The notes under the pieces: model-generated | Database searches by the model: none | Told to the model about the DNA's origin: nothing | What the model saw: the letters and a program-made list of their open reading frames with translations, nothing else | Origin: Pseudomonas monsensis | Lineage (GTDB): Bacteria > Pseudomonadota > Gammaproteobacteria > Pseudomonadales > Pseudomonadaceae | DNA length: 64,000 nt | Reading direction: 5' to 3' | NCBI RefSeq assembly: GCF_014268495.2 | Contig: NZ_CP077087.1 | Span: 5,165,001-5,229,000, forward strand | Made by a program: the position numbers and the translations under genes | In this document: one piece after another, positions 53,256 to 62,024 of the stretch | Layout of the letters: each line of letters opens with the position of its first letter | How positions within the stretch are numbered: position 1 is the first letter of the stretch

Positions 53256-54356
53256 ATGCTGCGACGCCAGGCTCTGACTTTAGGTAGTGTGCTGCTGGGA
53301 GCAGTGACTCTGGGCGGCTGGACGCTGTTCAAGCGCAAGGATCAGAGCCCGTTGTTGCTCTCGGCGCGCGATGACACCGATGGCAAGCACTACGCCGTCG
53401 GCTATCGGCTGGACGGCACTCGCGTGTTCGCCACGCACGTCGGCCAGCGCTGTCACGACATCATCAATCACCCGACGCTGCCGATCGCGCTGTTCGTTGC
53501 CCGCCGGCCGGGCACCGAGAGCTACCTGATCGACCTGCGCGACGGGGCCTTGCTGCAGACCGTGACGTCGCAGCCGAACCGGCACTTCTACGGCCATGCG
53601 GTGGTGCACAAGGACGGCGAATACCTGTACGCCACCGAAAACGATACGACCGATCCGGGCCGCGGCCTGCTCGGGGTGTACCGGTTCGAAGGCGAGCGGC
53701 TGGTGCACAGCGGCGAGATTTCCACCCATGGCCTGGGCCCGCATCAGGTGTCGTGGATGCCGGATGGGGAAACCCTGGTGGTGGCCAACGGCGGGATTCG
53801 GACCGAAGCGGAAAGCCGCGTCGACATGAACCTCAATGCCATGGAACCGAGCCTGGTACTGATGCAGCGCGACGGCACCCTGCTGAGCAAGGAAACCCTC
53901 GCCCAGCAGATGAACAGCGTACGTCACCTGGGCATCGCCAGCGACGGCACCATCGTCGCCGGTCAGCAATTCATGGGCGCGTCCCACGAGCGTTCCGAAC
54001 TGCTGGCAATCAAGCGTCCAGGGCAACCGTTCGTGGCGTTCCCGGTGCCGGATCACCAGTTGCAGTCAATGGGGCATTACACCGCCAGCGTCGCCGTGCA
54101 CAGCGATTTACGTCTGGTGGCGCTGACGGCGCCGCGTGGCAACCGGTTCTTCATCTGGGATCTGGACAGCGGCGAAGTGCGCCTCGACGCGCCCTTGCCT
54201 GATTGCGCCGGTGTCGGCGCGGTGAAGGACGGGTTTGTCGTGACCTCAGGGCAAGGGCGTTGCCGCTACTACGATTGCCGCCAGAATGAACTGCTGGCCA
54301 AACCGCTGGAGCTGCCGGCGGGGCTCTGGGACAACCATCTGCATTTGATGGCCTGA
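53256..54356 (+). CDS. DUF1513-family periplasmic protein
   Basis: 366 residues. ATG 53256 has GAGG nine bases upstream; an in-frame ATG at 53241 overlaps the previous stop and is also possible. The N-terminus LRRQALTLGSVLLGAVTLGG looks like a twin-arginine signal. The rest is a beta-propeller-like pattern with LLLSARDDTDGKHYAVGYRL, STHGLGPHQVSWMPDGETLV and SVAVHSDLRLVALTAPRGN. DUF1513 proteins accompany imelysin/di-haem genes in many proteobacteria. Their function is unproved; a structural or haem/iron-site role is inferred. Confidence 0.85.
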   Translation: MLRRQALTLGSVLLGAVTLGGWTLFKRKDQSPLLLSARDDTDGKHYAVGYRLDGTRVFATHVGQRCHDIINHPTLPIALFVARRPGTESYLIDLRDGALLQTVTSQPNRHFYGHAVVHKDGEYLYATENDTTDPGRGLLGVYRFEGERLVHSGEISTHGLGPHQVSWMPDGETLVVANGGIRTEAESRVDMNLNAMEPSLVLMQRDGTLLSKETLAQQMNSVRHLGIASDGTIVAGQQFMGASHERSELLAIKRPGQPFVAFPVPDHQLQSMGHYTASVAVHSDLRLVALTAPRGNRFFIWDLDSGEVRLDAPLPDCAGVGAVKDGFVVTSGQGRCRYYDCRQNELLAKPLELPAGLWDNHLHLMA

Positions 54357-54366
54357 CCCCGTATTG

Positions 54367-54498
54367 GTGGCGAGGAGATTTATCCCCGTTCGGCTGCGCA
54401 GCAGCCGTAAAACCATCCGATACGGAGCAACCGACAGGACGCGGTTGCAGGTTTTGGGGCGGCTATGCCATCCAACGGGGATAAATCCCCTCGCCACA
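54367..54498. repeat. inverted repeat pair (TGGCGAGGGGATTTATCCCCGTT type)
   Basis: GGCGAGGAGATTTATCCCCG at the left and CGGGGATAAATCCCCTCGCC at the right, with an inner pair of GGTTTT/AAAACC bases. A repeat class distinct from the GTGGGAG REPINs. Confidence 0.8.
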
Positions 54499-54604
54499 GG
54501 TTTTCCACTCGCCCTCACCTGTGAAAACTGCCAGTTGGAATCCGCACCTGACTCGGAGTAATGTGCCCGCCTGTCTCACCTGATTTATCCAAGGAACTGG
54601 AAAT

Positions 54605-55753
54605 ATGCTGCGTCGCCGCATGCTGATCATGTTGGGTGTTGTCTTGTTGATCGTCCTGGTCCTGGGCGGGTACAAGGCCTTTTCGATCTACACAATGATC
54701 CAGGGCTTTTCCAAGCCGAAACCGCCCATCAGCGTCGCGGTGGCCACGGCTTACGAGCGGCCGTGGCAGATGCGTCTGCCCACGGTCGGCACACTGAAAG
54801 CGCTGCAAGGCGTCGAGCTGAGCCTGGAAGTCGCCGGCACCGTCACCGAACTCAAATTCGAATCCGGGCAGAAGGTCAAGGCCGGGCAACCGCTGCTGCA
54901 ACTCGACAGCGCCGTCGAAACCGCCCTGCTGGAAACCGCCAGGGCCGACCTCGGTCTGGCGCAACTGGACTTCGGCCGCGGCAGCCAACTGGTCGACAGC
55001 CGGGCCATCTCCAAAGGCGAGTACGACCGGCTTTCGGCGGTTCTGCAAAAGAACAAGGCCACGGTCAACCAGCTCAATGCCTCCCTGGCGAAAAAACGCA
55101 TCCTCGCGCCGTTCAGCGGCACCATCGGCATTCGTCAGGTCGACGTCGGCGATTACCTCGCCAGCGGCACCAAAATCGCCACCCTGCAGGACCTGAGCAG
55201 CCTCTACGCCGACTTCTATGTGCCCGAGCAATCGGTACCGAAACTGGCCATCGGCCAACCGGTGAATATCTCGGCCGCCGCTTACCCCGGCCAGGTCTTC
55301 CCGGGCAAGATCAGCGCGATCAACCCGATCGTCGAAAGCTCGACGCGTAACATTCTGGTGCGCGCCACCCTGGCCAACCCCGACGGCAAACTGCTGCCGG
55401 GCATGTTCGCCAGCCTCGATGTGCTGCTGCCCGATCCGCAGAAGCACATCGTGGTGCCGGAAAGCGCGATCACCTACACCCTCTACGGCAACTCGGTCTA
55501 CGTGGTCGGCCAGAAGAAAGCCGCAGACGGCAGCGTCGAAAAGGACGACAAGGGCCAACCGGTGCTGATTGCCGAGCGACGCTTCATCGAAACCGGTGAA
55601 CGCCGCGAGGGCCTGGTGATGATCAACAAGGGCGTGCAGAGCGGCGAACAAGTGGTGACGGCCGGCCAGATCAAACTGGACAACGGCGCCCATATTGCCA
55701 TCAGCGAAGACAAGACCCTCGGCGAGCAGAACAGTCCGCCTCGCGCCGACTGA
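54605..55753 (+). CDS. RND efflux periplasmic adaptor (MexV-like)
   Basis: 382 residues, with AGGAAC upstream. N-terminal membrane anchor LIMLGVVLLIVLVLGGYKAF, then lipoyl/hairpin/beta-barrel parts: GTVTELKFESGQKVKAGQPL, RILAPFSGTIGIRQVDVGDY, and ITYTLYGNSVYVVGQ. It bridges the RND pump to an outer-membrane channel. Position near icmP and colRS matches mexV (PA4374). It is 13 bases from the pump gene. Confidence 0.88.
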   Translation: MLRRRMLIMLGVVLLIVLVLGGYKAFSIYTMIQGFSKPKPPISVAVATAYERPWQMRLPTVGTLKALQGVELSLEVAGTVTELKFESGQKVKAGQPLLQLDSAVETALLETARADLGLAQLDFGRGSQLVDSRAISKGEYDRLSAVLQKNKATVNQLNASLAKKRILAPFSGTIGIRQVDVGDYLASGTKIATLQDLSSLYADFYVPEQSVPKLAIGQPVNISAAAYPGQVFPGKISAINPIVESSTRNILVRATLANPDGKLLPGMFASLDVLLPDPQKHIVVPESAITYTLYGNSVYVVGQKKAADGSVEKDDKGQPVLIAERRFIETGERREGLVMINKGVQSGEQVVTAGQIKLDNGAHIAISEDKTLGEQNSPPRAD

Positions 55754-55766
55754 TCAAGGAATTCCC

Positions 55767-58700
55767 ATGGCTTTTACTGATCCGTTCATCCGCCGCCCGG
55801 TGCTCGCCACCGTGGTCAGCCTGTTGATTGTGCTGCTCGGCTTTCAGGCCTGGAGCAAGTTGCCCCTGCGCCAATACCCGCAAATGGAAAACGCCCTGAT
55901 CACGGTGACCACGGCCTACCCCGGGGCCAACGCCGAAACCATTCAGGGTTACATCACCCAACCGATGCAGCAAAGCCTGGCCAGCGCCGAGGGCATCGAC
56001 TACATGACGTCGGTCAGCCGGCAGAACTTCTCGGTGATTTCGATCTACGCACGTATCGGCTCCAACACCGATCGCCTCTTTACCGAGTTGCTGGCCAAGG
56101 CCAACGAGGTGAAAAACAAACTGCCGCAGGACGCTGAAGACCCGGTGCTGAGCAAGGAGTCCGCCGACGCCTCGGCGCTGATGTACATCAGCTTCTTCAG
56201 CAAGGACTTGAGCAACCCGCAGATCACCGACTACCTGTCACGGGTGATCCAGCCGAAACTCGCGACCCTGCCGGGCATGGCCGAAGCAGAGATTCTCGGC
56301 AATCAGGTGTTCGCCATGCGCCTGTGGCTCGACCCGGTGAAGCTCGCCGGTTTCGGCCTCAGCGCCAGCGACGTGACCAATGCGGTGCGCCAGTACAACT
56401 TCCTCTCCGCCGCCGGCGAGGTGAAAGGCGAGTACGTGGTCACCAGCATCAACGCCAACACCGAACTGAAATCCGCCGAGGCTTTTGCGGCGATTCCGCT
56501 CAAGGTCAGTGGCGACAGCCGCGTGCTGCTCGGCGATGTCGCGCGGGTGGAGATGGGCGCGGAAAACTACGACTCGATCAGTTCGTTCGGCGGCACGCCG
56601 TCGGTGTACATCGGCATCAAGGCCACGCCCGGCGCCAACCCGCTGGACGTGATCAAGGAAGTGCGCAAGCTGATGCCCGAGCTGGAAGCGCAGCTGCCGC
56701 CGAACCTCAAGAGCGAGATTGCCTACGACGCCACCCTGTTCATTCAGGCCTCCATCGACGAGGTAGTGAAAACCCTGTTCGAAGCGGTACTGATCGTGAT
56801 TGTCGTAGTGTTTCTGTTCCTCGGCGCGTTGCGTTCGGTGGTGATTCCGGTGGTGACCATTCCGTTGTCGATGATCGGCGTGATGTTCTTCATGCAGATG
56901 ATGGGCTACTCGATGAACCTGCTGACGCTGCTGGCAATGGTGCTGGCCATCGGTCTGGTGGTGGACGATGCGATTGTCGTGGTGGAAAACATCCACCGGC
57001 ACATCGAGGAAGGCAAGACGCCGTTTGATGCGGCCCTGGAAGGTGCGCGGGAAATCGCCATGCCGGTGGTGTCGATGACCATCACCCTGGCCGCGGTGTA
57101 CGCGCCGATCGGCTTCCTCACCGGTCTGACCGGCGCGCTGTTCAAGGAGTTTGCGCTGACCCTCGCCGGGGCGGTGGTGATCTCCGGGATCGTCGCCCTG
57201 ACCCTGTCGCCGATGATGTGCGCACTTCTGCTGCGTCACGAAGAAAACCCCAGTGGCCTCGCCCACCGTCTCGACCGCATTTTCGACCGTCTCAAGCGCC
57301 GCTATCAAAGCATGCTGCATGGCACGCTGAACACGCGGCCGGTGGTGCTGGTGTTCGCGGTGATCGTGCTGTGCCTGATTCCGGTATTTCTCAAGTTCGC
57401 CAAGTCGGAACTGGCGCCGGACGAAGACCAGGGCATCATTTTCATGATGGCCACCGCGCCGCAGCCGACCAACCTCGATTACCTGAGCACCTACACCGAC
57501 GAGTTCATCAAGATCTTCAAGGAATTCCCCGAGTACTATTCCTCGTTCCAGATCAACGGCTACAACGGCGTGCAGGCGGGCATTGGCGGGTTCCTGCTCA
57601 AGCCATGGAACGAACGCAGCCGCACACAGATGCAAATCCTCCCTGAGGTGCAGGGCAAACTGGAAGGCATCCCGGGCCTGCAGATTTTCGGCTTCAACCT
57701 GCCCTCCCTGCCTGGCACCGGTGAAGGCTTGCCGTTCGAGTTTGTGGTCAACACCGCCAACGACTACGAATTGCTGCTGCAAGTGGCCGACCGGATCAAG
57801 AAGCGCGCGATGGAGTCGGGCAAGTTCGCCTTCGTCGACCTCGATCTGGCGTTCGACAAACCCGAGGTGGTGGTCGATATCGACCGCGCCAAAGCCGCAC
57901 AAATGGGCGTGTCGATGCAGGATCTGGGGGGCACGCTGGCGACGTTGCTGGGTGAAGCGGAAATCAACCGGTTCACCATCGAGGGGCGCAGTTACAAGGT
58001 CATTGCTCAGGTTGAACGCCCCTTCCGCGACAACCCGGACTGGCTGAATAATTACTACGTGAAAAACACCCAGGGCGAGTTACTGCCGCTGTCGACTCTG
58101 ATCAAGGTCAGCGACCGCGCACGACCGCGCCAGCTCAATCAGTTCCAGCAACTCAATGCGGCGAAGATCTCCGGTTTTCCGCTGGTGAGCATGGGTGAAG
58201 CCATCGACACCGTTCTGCAGATCGCCCGGGAGGAAGCACCGGCCGGTTTTGCCTTCGACTATGGCGGTGCGTCACGCCAGTTCGTTCAGGAAGGCAGCGC
58301 GTTGTGGGTGACGTTTGCACTCGCGCTGGCGATCATTTTTCTGGTGCTGGCGGCGCAGTTCGAGAGTTTCCGCGATCCGCTGGTGATTCTGGTGACGGTG
58401 CCGTTGTCGATCTGCGGGGCGCTGATTCCGCTGTTCCTGGGCTGGTCGAGCATGAACATCTACACCCAGGTGGGGCTGGTGACGCTGATCGGCCTGATCA
58501 GTAAACACGGCATCCTGATCGTCGAATTCGCCAACCAGTTGCGCAAGGACAAAGGCCTGACAGTGCGTGAAGCCGTTGAGGAAGCGGCAGCGATTCGTTT
58601 ACGGCCGGTGTTGATGACCACTGCAGCGATGGTGTTTGGCATGGTGCCGTTGATTCTCGCCACCGGTGCCGGCGCGGTCAGCCGCTTTGATATCGGCATG

Positions 58701-58802
58701 GTGATTGCCACGGGGATGTCGATCGGCACGTTGTTTACGCTGTTCGTCTTGCCATGCGTTTACACCCTGCTGGCGAAACCCGATCCCACACCAACCGCAT
58801 AA
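55767..58802 (+). CDS. RND multidrug efflux pump (MexW-like)
   Basis: 1011 residues from ATG 55767, preceded by AAGGAAT. Twelve-helix inner-membrane proton antiporter of the HAE-1 group. MAFTDPFIRRPVLATVVSLL start, the TM4 proton-relay motif VLAIGLVVDDAIVVVENIHR with its two aspartates, and TMSIGTLFTLFVLP-like TM12. Substrate range is not predictable; MexVW acts with OprM in P. aeruginosa. No outer-membrane factor gene follows, so a channel from elsewhere must be used. Confidence 0.9.
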   Translation: MAFTDPFIRRPVLATVVSLLIVLLGFQAWSKLPLRQYPQMENALITVTTAYPGANAETIQGYITQPMQQSLASAEGIDYMTSVSRQNFSVISIYARIGSNTDRLFTELLAKANEVKNKLPQDAEDPVLSKESADASALMYISFFSKDLSNPQITDYLSRVIQPKLATLPGMAEAEILGNQVFAMRLWLDPVKLAGFGLSASDVTNAVRQYNFLSAAGEVKGEYVVTSINANTELKSAEAFAAIPLKVSGDSRVLLGDVARVEMGAENYDSISSFGGTPSVYIGIKATPGANPLDVIKEVRKLMPELEAQLPPNLKSEIAYDATLFIQASIDEVVKTLFEAVLIVIVVVFLFLGALRSVVIPVVTIPLSMIGVMFFMQMMGYSMNLLTLLAMVLAIGLVVDDAIVVVENIHRHIEEGKTPFDAALEGAREIAMPVVSMTITLAAVYAPIGFLTGLTGALFKEFALTLAGAVVISGIVALTLSPMMCALLLRHEENPSGLAHRLDRIFDRLKRRYQSMLHGTLNTRPVVLVFAVIVLCLIPVFLKFAKSELAPDEDQGIIFMMATAPQPTNLDYLSTYTDEFIKIFKEFPEYYSSFQINGYNGVQAGIGGFLLKPWNERSRTQMQILPEVQGKLEGIPGLQIFGFNLPSLPGTGEGLPFEFVVNTANDYELLLQVADRIKKRAMESGKFAFVDLDLAFDKPEVVVDIDRAKAAQMGVSMQDLGGTLATLLGEAEINRFTIEGRSYKVIAQVERPFRDNPDWLNNYYVKNTQGELLPLSTLIKVSDRARPRQLNQFQQLNAAKISGFPLVSMGEAIDTVLQIAREEAPAGFAFDYGGASRQFVQEGSALWVTFALALAIIFLVLAAQFESFRDPLVILVTVPLSICGALIPLFLGWSSMNIYTQVGLVTLIGLISKHGILIVEFANQLRKDKGLTVREAVEEAAAIRLRPVLMTTAAMVFGMVPLILATGAGAVSRFDIGMVIATGMSIGTLFTLFVLPCVYTLLAKPDPTPTA

Positions 58803-58807
58803 CCCCC

Positions 58808-58896
58808 TGTAGGAGTGTGCCTGCTCGCGATAGCGGTCTGTCAGTTAATAATGATTTGAATGACACACCGCTATCGCGATCAGGCTCACTCCTACA
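58808..58896. repeat. REPIN (TGTAGGAGTGTGCCTGCTCGCGATAGCGGT type)
   Basis: Inverted copies GTAGGAGTGTGCCTGCTCGC and CTATCGCGATCAGGCTCACT lie after the RND pump gene. Confidence 0.86.
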
Positions 58897-58920
58897 AGAG
58901 ATCTGTGTCGTGTCGGGCAT

Positions 58921-58949
58921 AAAAAAGGCCTCGCATCTGCGAGGCCTTT
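58921..58949 (-). terminator. intrinsic terminator of the small secreted protein gene
   Basis: Stem AAAGGCCTCGCA / TGCGAGGCCTTT with an A-run at the left, which becomes a T-run on the minus strand. It is 20 bases past the stop of the minus-strand gene. Confidence 0.85.
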
Positions 58950-58968
58950 CAGGTGGGCTTCAATCGGT

Positions 58969-59196
58969 TCAACTCTGCGGCCTCATTCCTTGGGAAAGTC
59001 CGAACATGAACAACAACAAATCATGGTCGGGCTTGGTCGCCACGGAGGCTTTGGCCACCCGTGGGATCGAACAATGGGCGTCGCTGGTAGACGCCCCAAT
59101 GACCTGCATGCGTGGCTGCTCCCAGGCAGCCACCGCCAGTGATGCAACTGCCAAGGCTCCAACCAAAAACAAACCTCGTGCAATTTCGAGTTTCAT
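58969..59196 (-). CDS. small secreted hypothetical protein
   Basis: 75 residues. Residues 1-23 are a signal peptide (ARGLFLVGALAVASLAVA) with cleavage probably before AWEQPRMQV. The mature part of about 50 residues has one Cys and no family resemblance. Its start lies two bases after the stop of the wapQ-like gene, so it is likely the third gene of the ColR-controlled operon; P. putida has a small gene in the same place, as I recall. Confidence 0.68.
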   Translation of the reverse strand: MKLEIARGLFLVGALAVASLAVAAWEQPRMQVIGASTSDAHCSIPRVAKASVATKPDHDLLLFMFGLSQGMRPQS

Positions 59197-59198
59197 CG

Positions 59199-59915
59199 CT
59201 ATAAACCTTTGATAGCGCTGCCAAACGCCGTCTCATAAAAGTAGACGAGTTTTTTCCAGTCCGCGTCGCGGAACGACGAGTGGCGGCGTAATTGCTTCAT
59301 GTCGTGAGAGGCAGCGCGATAGGCAGTCAGACGCTGGCGACATTTCTCCAGGTCGATCAGGGCTACTTCAACCTTGGCCGATTCGCCTTCGCCGGTGACC
59401 CGCACGAACACATGTTTGATGTAGATGCAGCTGTGCTGCCAACGGCCCTTGTGCATGCGCGCCAGATTCTCGGCGAGGTCCTTGAGCACACGCTCATAAA
59501 CGACGTCGCCGCACTGATCACGCCCGCCGGCAGAAGCCAGCCAGTGTTCCAGCTCCTGGAAACCGTCCAGGGACTTGGTCACCAGCAACGCACGCCACTT
59601 GTGCTGCGGGTCGGGCTGGGTACCACAGAAAACGATTTGCGGCACGCGCACGCCAAGCTTGCTCACGCCGGTCAGGGCATCCAGCTCACGCAATACCGTC
59701 GGCCGTCCGAACGGGTGCAACCAGCTGCGATAGATATGACCGGTCTGGCGCTTGGCATACAGCAGTTGACCATCGCGTCCAACGACCCGCTGGACTCCAC
59801 TTTCGCCACCGCGCCGCACGTTGGGTTCTTCCACCCACTCACCGCGCTGGTTCCAGTAAAAGTCAAAGCGATCTTGCGGAGCGACGTCCGTTTCTGCTGC
59901 AAATTGCACTGCCAT
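59199..59915 (-). CDS. wapQ: InaA/WapQ-type lipopolysaccharide heptose kinase-like protein
   Basis: 238 residues from ATG 59915, with AGAGGTAACAGG upstream. LPS kinase fold: RVVGRDGQLLYAKRQTGHIY, RELDALTGVSKLGVRVPQIV, the catalytic-loop-like ARMHKGRWQHSCIYIKHVFV and the metal-binding VALIDLEKCRQR. It probably phosphorylates lipid A-core sugar, strengthening the outer membrane. It follows the methyltransferase gene by four bases. In P. fluorescens WCS365 a methyltransferase/wapQ operon is controlled by ColRS. Confidence 0.82.
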   Translation of the reverse strand: MAVQFAAETDVAPQDRFDFYWNQRGEWVEEPNVRRGGESGVQRVVGRDGQLLYAKRQTGHIYRSWLHPFGRPTVLRELDALTGVSKLGVRVPQIVFCGTQPDPQHKWRALLVTKSLDGFQELEHWLASAGGRDQCGDVVYERVLKDLAENLARMHKGRWQHSCIYIKHVFVRVTGEGESAKVEVALIDLEKCRQRLTAYRAASHDMKQLRRHSSFRDADWKKLVYFYETAFGSAIKGL

Positions 59916-59919
59916 CCTG

Positions 59920-60588
59920 TTACCTCTTGCGTAATACGTAAACTCGCCACATGGCGTAGAGCGGAATAAAGTCCAGTTGTTCCTGAATTCGAAACCCTGC
60001 TTCCTCGAATTCCTTTTCGACCGTAGCGGCCGGTAACACAAAGCGATTCTGGTATTGCCGTTTGTCACGCTTCTGCTCGGCGCGTTGACGCTTCCACGCC
60101 TTGAAATTGCCGTCGACCCACAGCGAAACAATCACGCTGTCGCGGGTCACGCGCTCAAATTCACGCAGAATCGTGCGCCGATGCTCGGCCTCACCGATGT
60201 GATGCAGCAGTCGCATGCAAAAAATGCTGTCGACGGCGTTATCCGGCAAGGCGATGTCGAACGCAGACGTGTGCAAGGGTTGTACCCGTTTCACCACGTC
60301 AGCCGGTTGCGACGCCATGGCCGTCTTGATCATCGACTCGGAATTGTCCGCGCCGATGATCACCCGATTGGTTTTTTCACCCAGCAATGGCCAGAAACGC
60401 CCCGCCCCACAAGGCAGGTCCAGCACCAGTCCTGGCTCGCCGACCAACGCCAGCGCCTTGCGGGCCAGCTGTTCGTCACGCCAGTGAGAAAGACGACGAC
60501 CAAGGCTTTCCTTGTGCTTGCGCAGATATTTCTGGGCATGCTGATCGTCATATTTTTCGGAAAAATCGAGCTTGATCGGGCCGGCCAT
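59920..60588 (-). CDS. class I SAM-dependent methyltransferase (Orf222-like)
   Basis: 222 residues from ATG 60588, with GGAG upstream. SAM-binding motif LVLDLPCGAGRFWPLL, motif II GADNSESMIK, and DNAVDSIFCMRLLHHI, typical of class I methyltransferases. The acceptor is unknown. The length and position before wapQ match the methyltransferase of the ColRS-regulated operon of P. fluorescens. A ColR-box-like element lies about 70 bases upstream. Confidence 0.87.
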   Translation of the reverse strand: MAGPIKLDFSEKYDDQHAQKYLRKHKESLGRRLSHWRDEQLARKALALVGEPGLVLDLPCGAGRFWPLLGEKTNRVIIGADNSESMIKTAMASQPADVVKRVQPLHTSAFDIALPDNAVDSIFCMRLLHHIGEAEHRRTILREFERVTRDSVIVSLWVDGNFKAWKRQRAEQKRDKRQYQNRFVLPAATVEKEFEEAGFRIQEQLDFIPLYAMWRVYVLRKR

Positions 60589-60656
60589 CACCAGGACTCC
60601 TGAGTTACTGATGCCACCACCATAGGCAGCGGCGTGTCAGCGTCAGGTCATCCCTT

Positions 60657-60673
60657 TGTGAAAAAAACGTCGG
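60657..60673 (-). promoter_or_regulatory. candidate ColR box before the methyltransferase/wapQ operon
   Basis: On the minus strand the site reads CCGACGTTTTTTTCACA. Its AC-N3-TTTTTCAC core is identical to that at 62815-62830 and is about 70 bases from the start codon in both cases. It fits the T-rich ColR consensus I recall from P. putida. Confidence 0.55.
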
Positions 60674-60740
60674 GGCTACCGGCAAAGTATTACAGAGTTA
60701 TACAGGATTTAGACAGCTTCGAGGGAGTAGCCTCGAGCCA

Positions 60741-62024
60741 CTACGTGCGTCGAGGCGCCCCAAGATCCACCTCGAAGCGGCAGCCATTGGGCGTCATCGT
60801 GCTCAAATTGACCGTCCAGCCCTGGTTTTCACAGATCCGTTGCACCAGAGACAGGCCGAGCCCAAGGCCTTCACCACGGTTTTCCGTGCCACGCACGAAA
60901 GGCTGGAACATGGCTTCGCGTTTTTCTTCCGGAATGCCCACACCGGAGTCTTCCACCACAAACCCGTTGGCGGTAAGGGTCAGGCGAATAAAGCCCTGAT
61001 CGGTGTAATGGCAAGCGTTGCGCAACAGGTTGCCCATCACCGCGGTCAGCAACGTTGCGTTGTAACAGGTGTCCGGCGGGTTGCCGGGTTCGAACTGCAA
61101 CCTCAGCCCCTTGCTTTCAATCGGCTCGCGCCATACGCACAACAGGCTGTCAGCCACTTGCGCAATATTCTGCTGCAGCGCCACCCCGGCGTTTTCGCGC
61201 TGGGCACGGGCGAGCATCAGGAAGGTCTGCACCAACTCGCGCATTTCCTCGCTGGCCCGGGCGATACGTTCCACCTGAGAACGACCGCGTTGATCAATGG
61301 CCGGATTCTCCAGCAGCAGTTCGCAAGAGCTGGCCAGCACCATCAAGGGGGTGCGCAGTTCGTGACTGACGTCGCTGGTGAATAATCTTTCACGGGTCAG
61401 GGCCTGACGCAGGCGACCGAGGGTGGCGTCGAACGCCACCGCCAGTTCGCCGACTTCGTCAGCCGCGTAGTCGGGGGCGAGCGGCGGCGCCAGCCCGAGC
61501 AACTGATCGCGGTGGCGAACCTGACGCGCCAGACGCACCACCGGCGCCATCACTTTGCGCGCAAGCACCCAGCCGAGGAATACCGCCAACGCCAGACTGA
61601 GCACAAAGCCCACCAGCACGACGGCAAACAGCACACGCTCGCGCTCTTCGAAATCGCTCTGATCCTGCAGCAGCACATATCGCCGGCCGTCGACGATTTC
61701 GACCATGGCGTGATACGACAACTGTTCGCGGAAGACTTCATGGAAGCCCGCATCCAGGTGACGCAAATCCTTGGGTAACTCGAAATCACCTGGCCCGCCG
61801 CTGAAATAGAACAACTGGTCCGGCTCGGGCCGATGGCTCCAGTCCGAGACGTTGTCCATCAGCAACAGGCGCTGCAGATCGCCACCCAACCCTGCCGAAA
61901 TCAGTTTCTCCTCCACCAGATGCACCGTCGCCACGATGCCCATGGCAAAGGCGCCGGCTACCAGCGCGCTCATCAACGCAAAGGCAATGATGATCCGCTG
62001 GGAAAGGCTTTGCTTAAACTCCAT
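60741..62024 (-). CDS. colS: sensor histidine kinase ColS
   Basis: 427 residues from ATG 62024; its start overlaps colR by 11 bases. TM1 (IIIAFALMSALVAGAFAMGI), a periplasmic loop of about 95 residues, TM2 (VLFAVVLVGFVLSLALAVFL), HAMP, the HisKA H-box SDVSHELRTPL, and an HATPase domain with RNACHYT, DSGVGIPEE and GEGLGLGLSL. The loop keeps H35, E38, E96, H105 and an E126-x-x-E129 pair, residues reported for metal (Zn/Fe) sensing in P. putida ColS. ColS signals envelope and metal stress to ColR. Confidence 0.93.
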   Translation of the reverse strand: MEFKQSLSQRIIIAFALMSALVAGAFAMGIVATVHLVEEKLISAGLGGDLQRLLLMDNVSDWSHRPEPDQLFYFSGGPGDFELPKDLRHLDAGFHEVFREQLSYHAMVEIVDGRRYVLLQDQSDFEERERVLFAVVLVGFVLSLALAVFLGWVLARKVMAPVVRLARQVRHRDQLLGLAPPLAPDYAADEVGELAVAFDATLGRLRQALTRERLFTSDVSHELRTPLMVLASSCELLLENPAIDQRGRSQVERIARASEEMRELVQTFLMLARAQRENAGVALQQNIAQVADSLLCVWREPIESKGLRLQFEPGNPPDTCYNATLLTAVMGNLLRNACHYTDQGFIRLTLTANGFVVEDSGVGIPEEKREAMFQPFVRGTENRGEGLGLGLSLVQRICENQGWTVNLSTMTPNGCRFEVDLGAPRRT

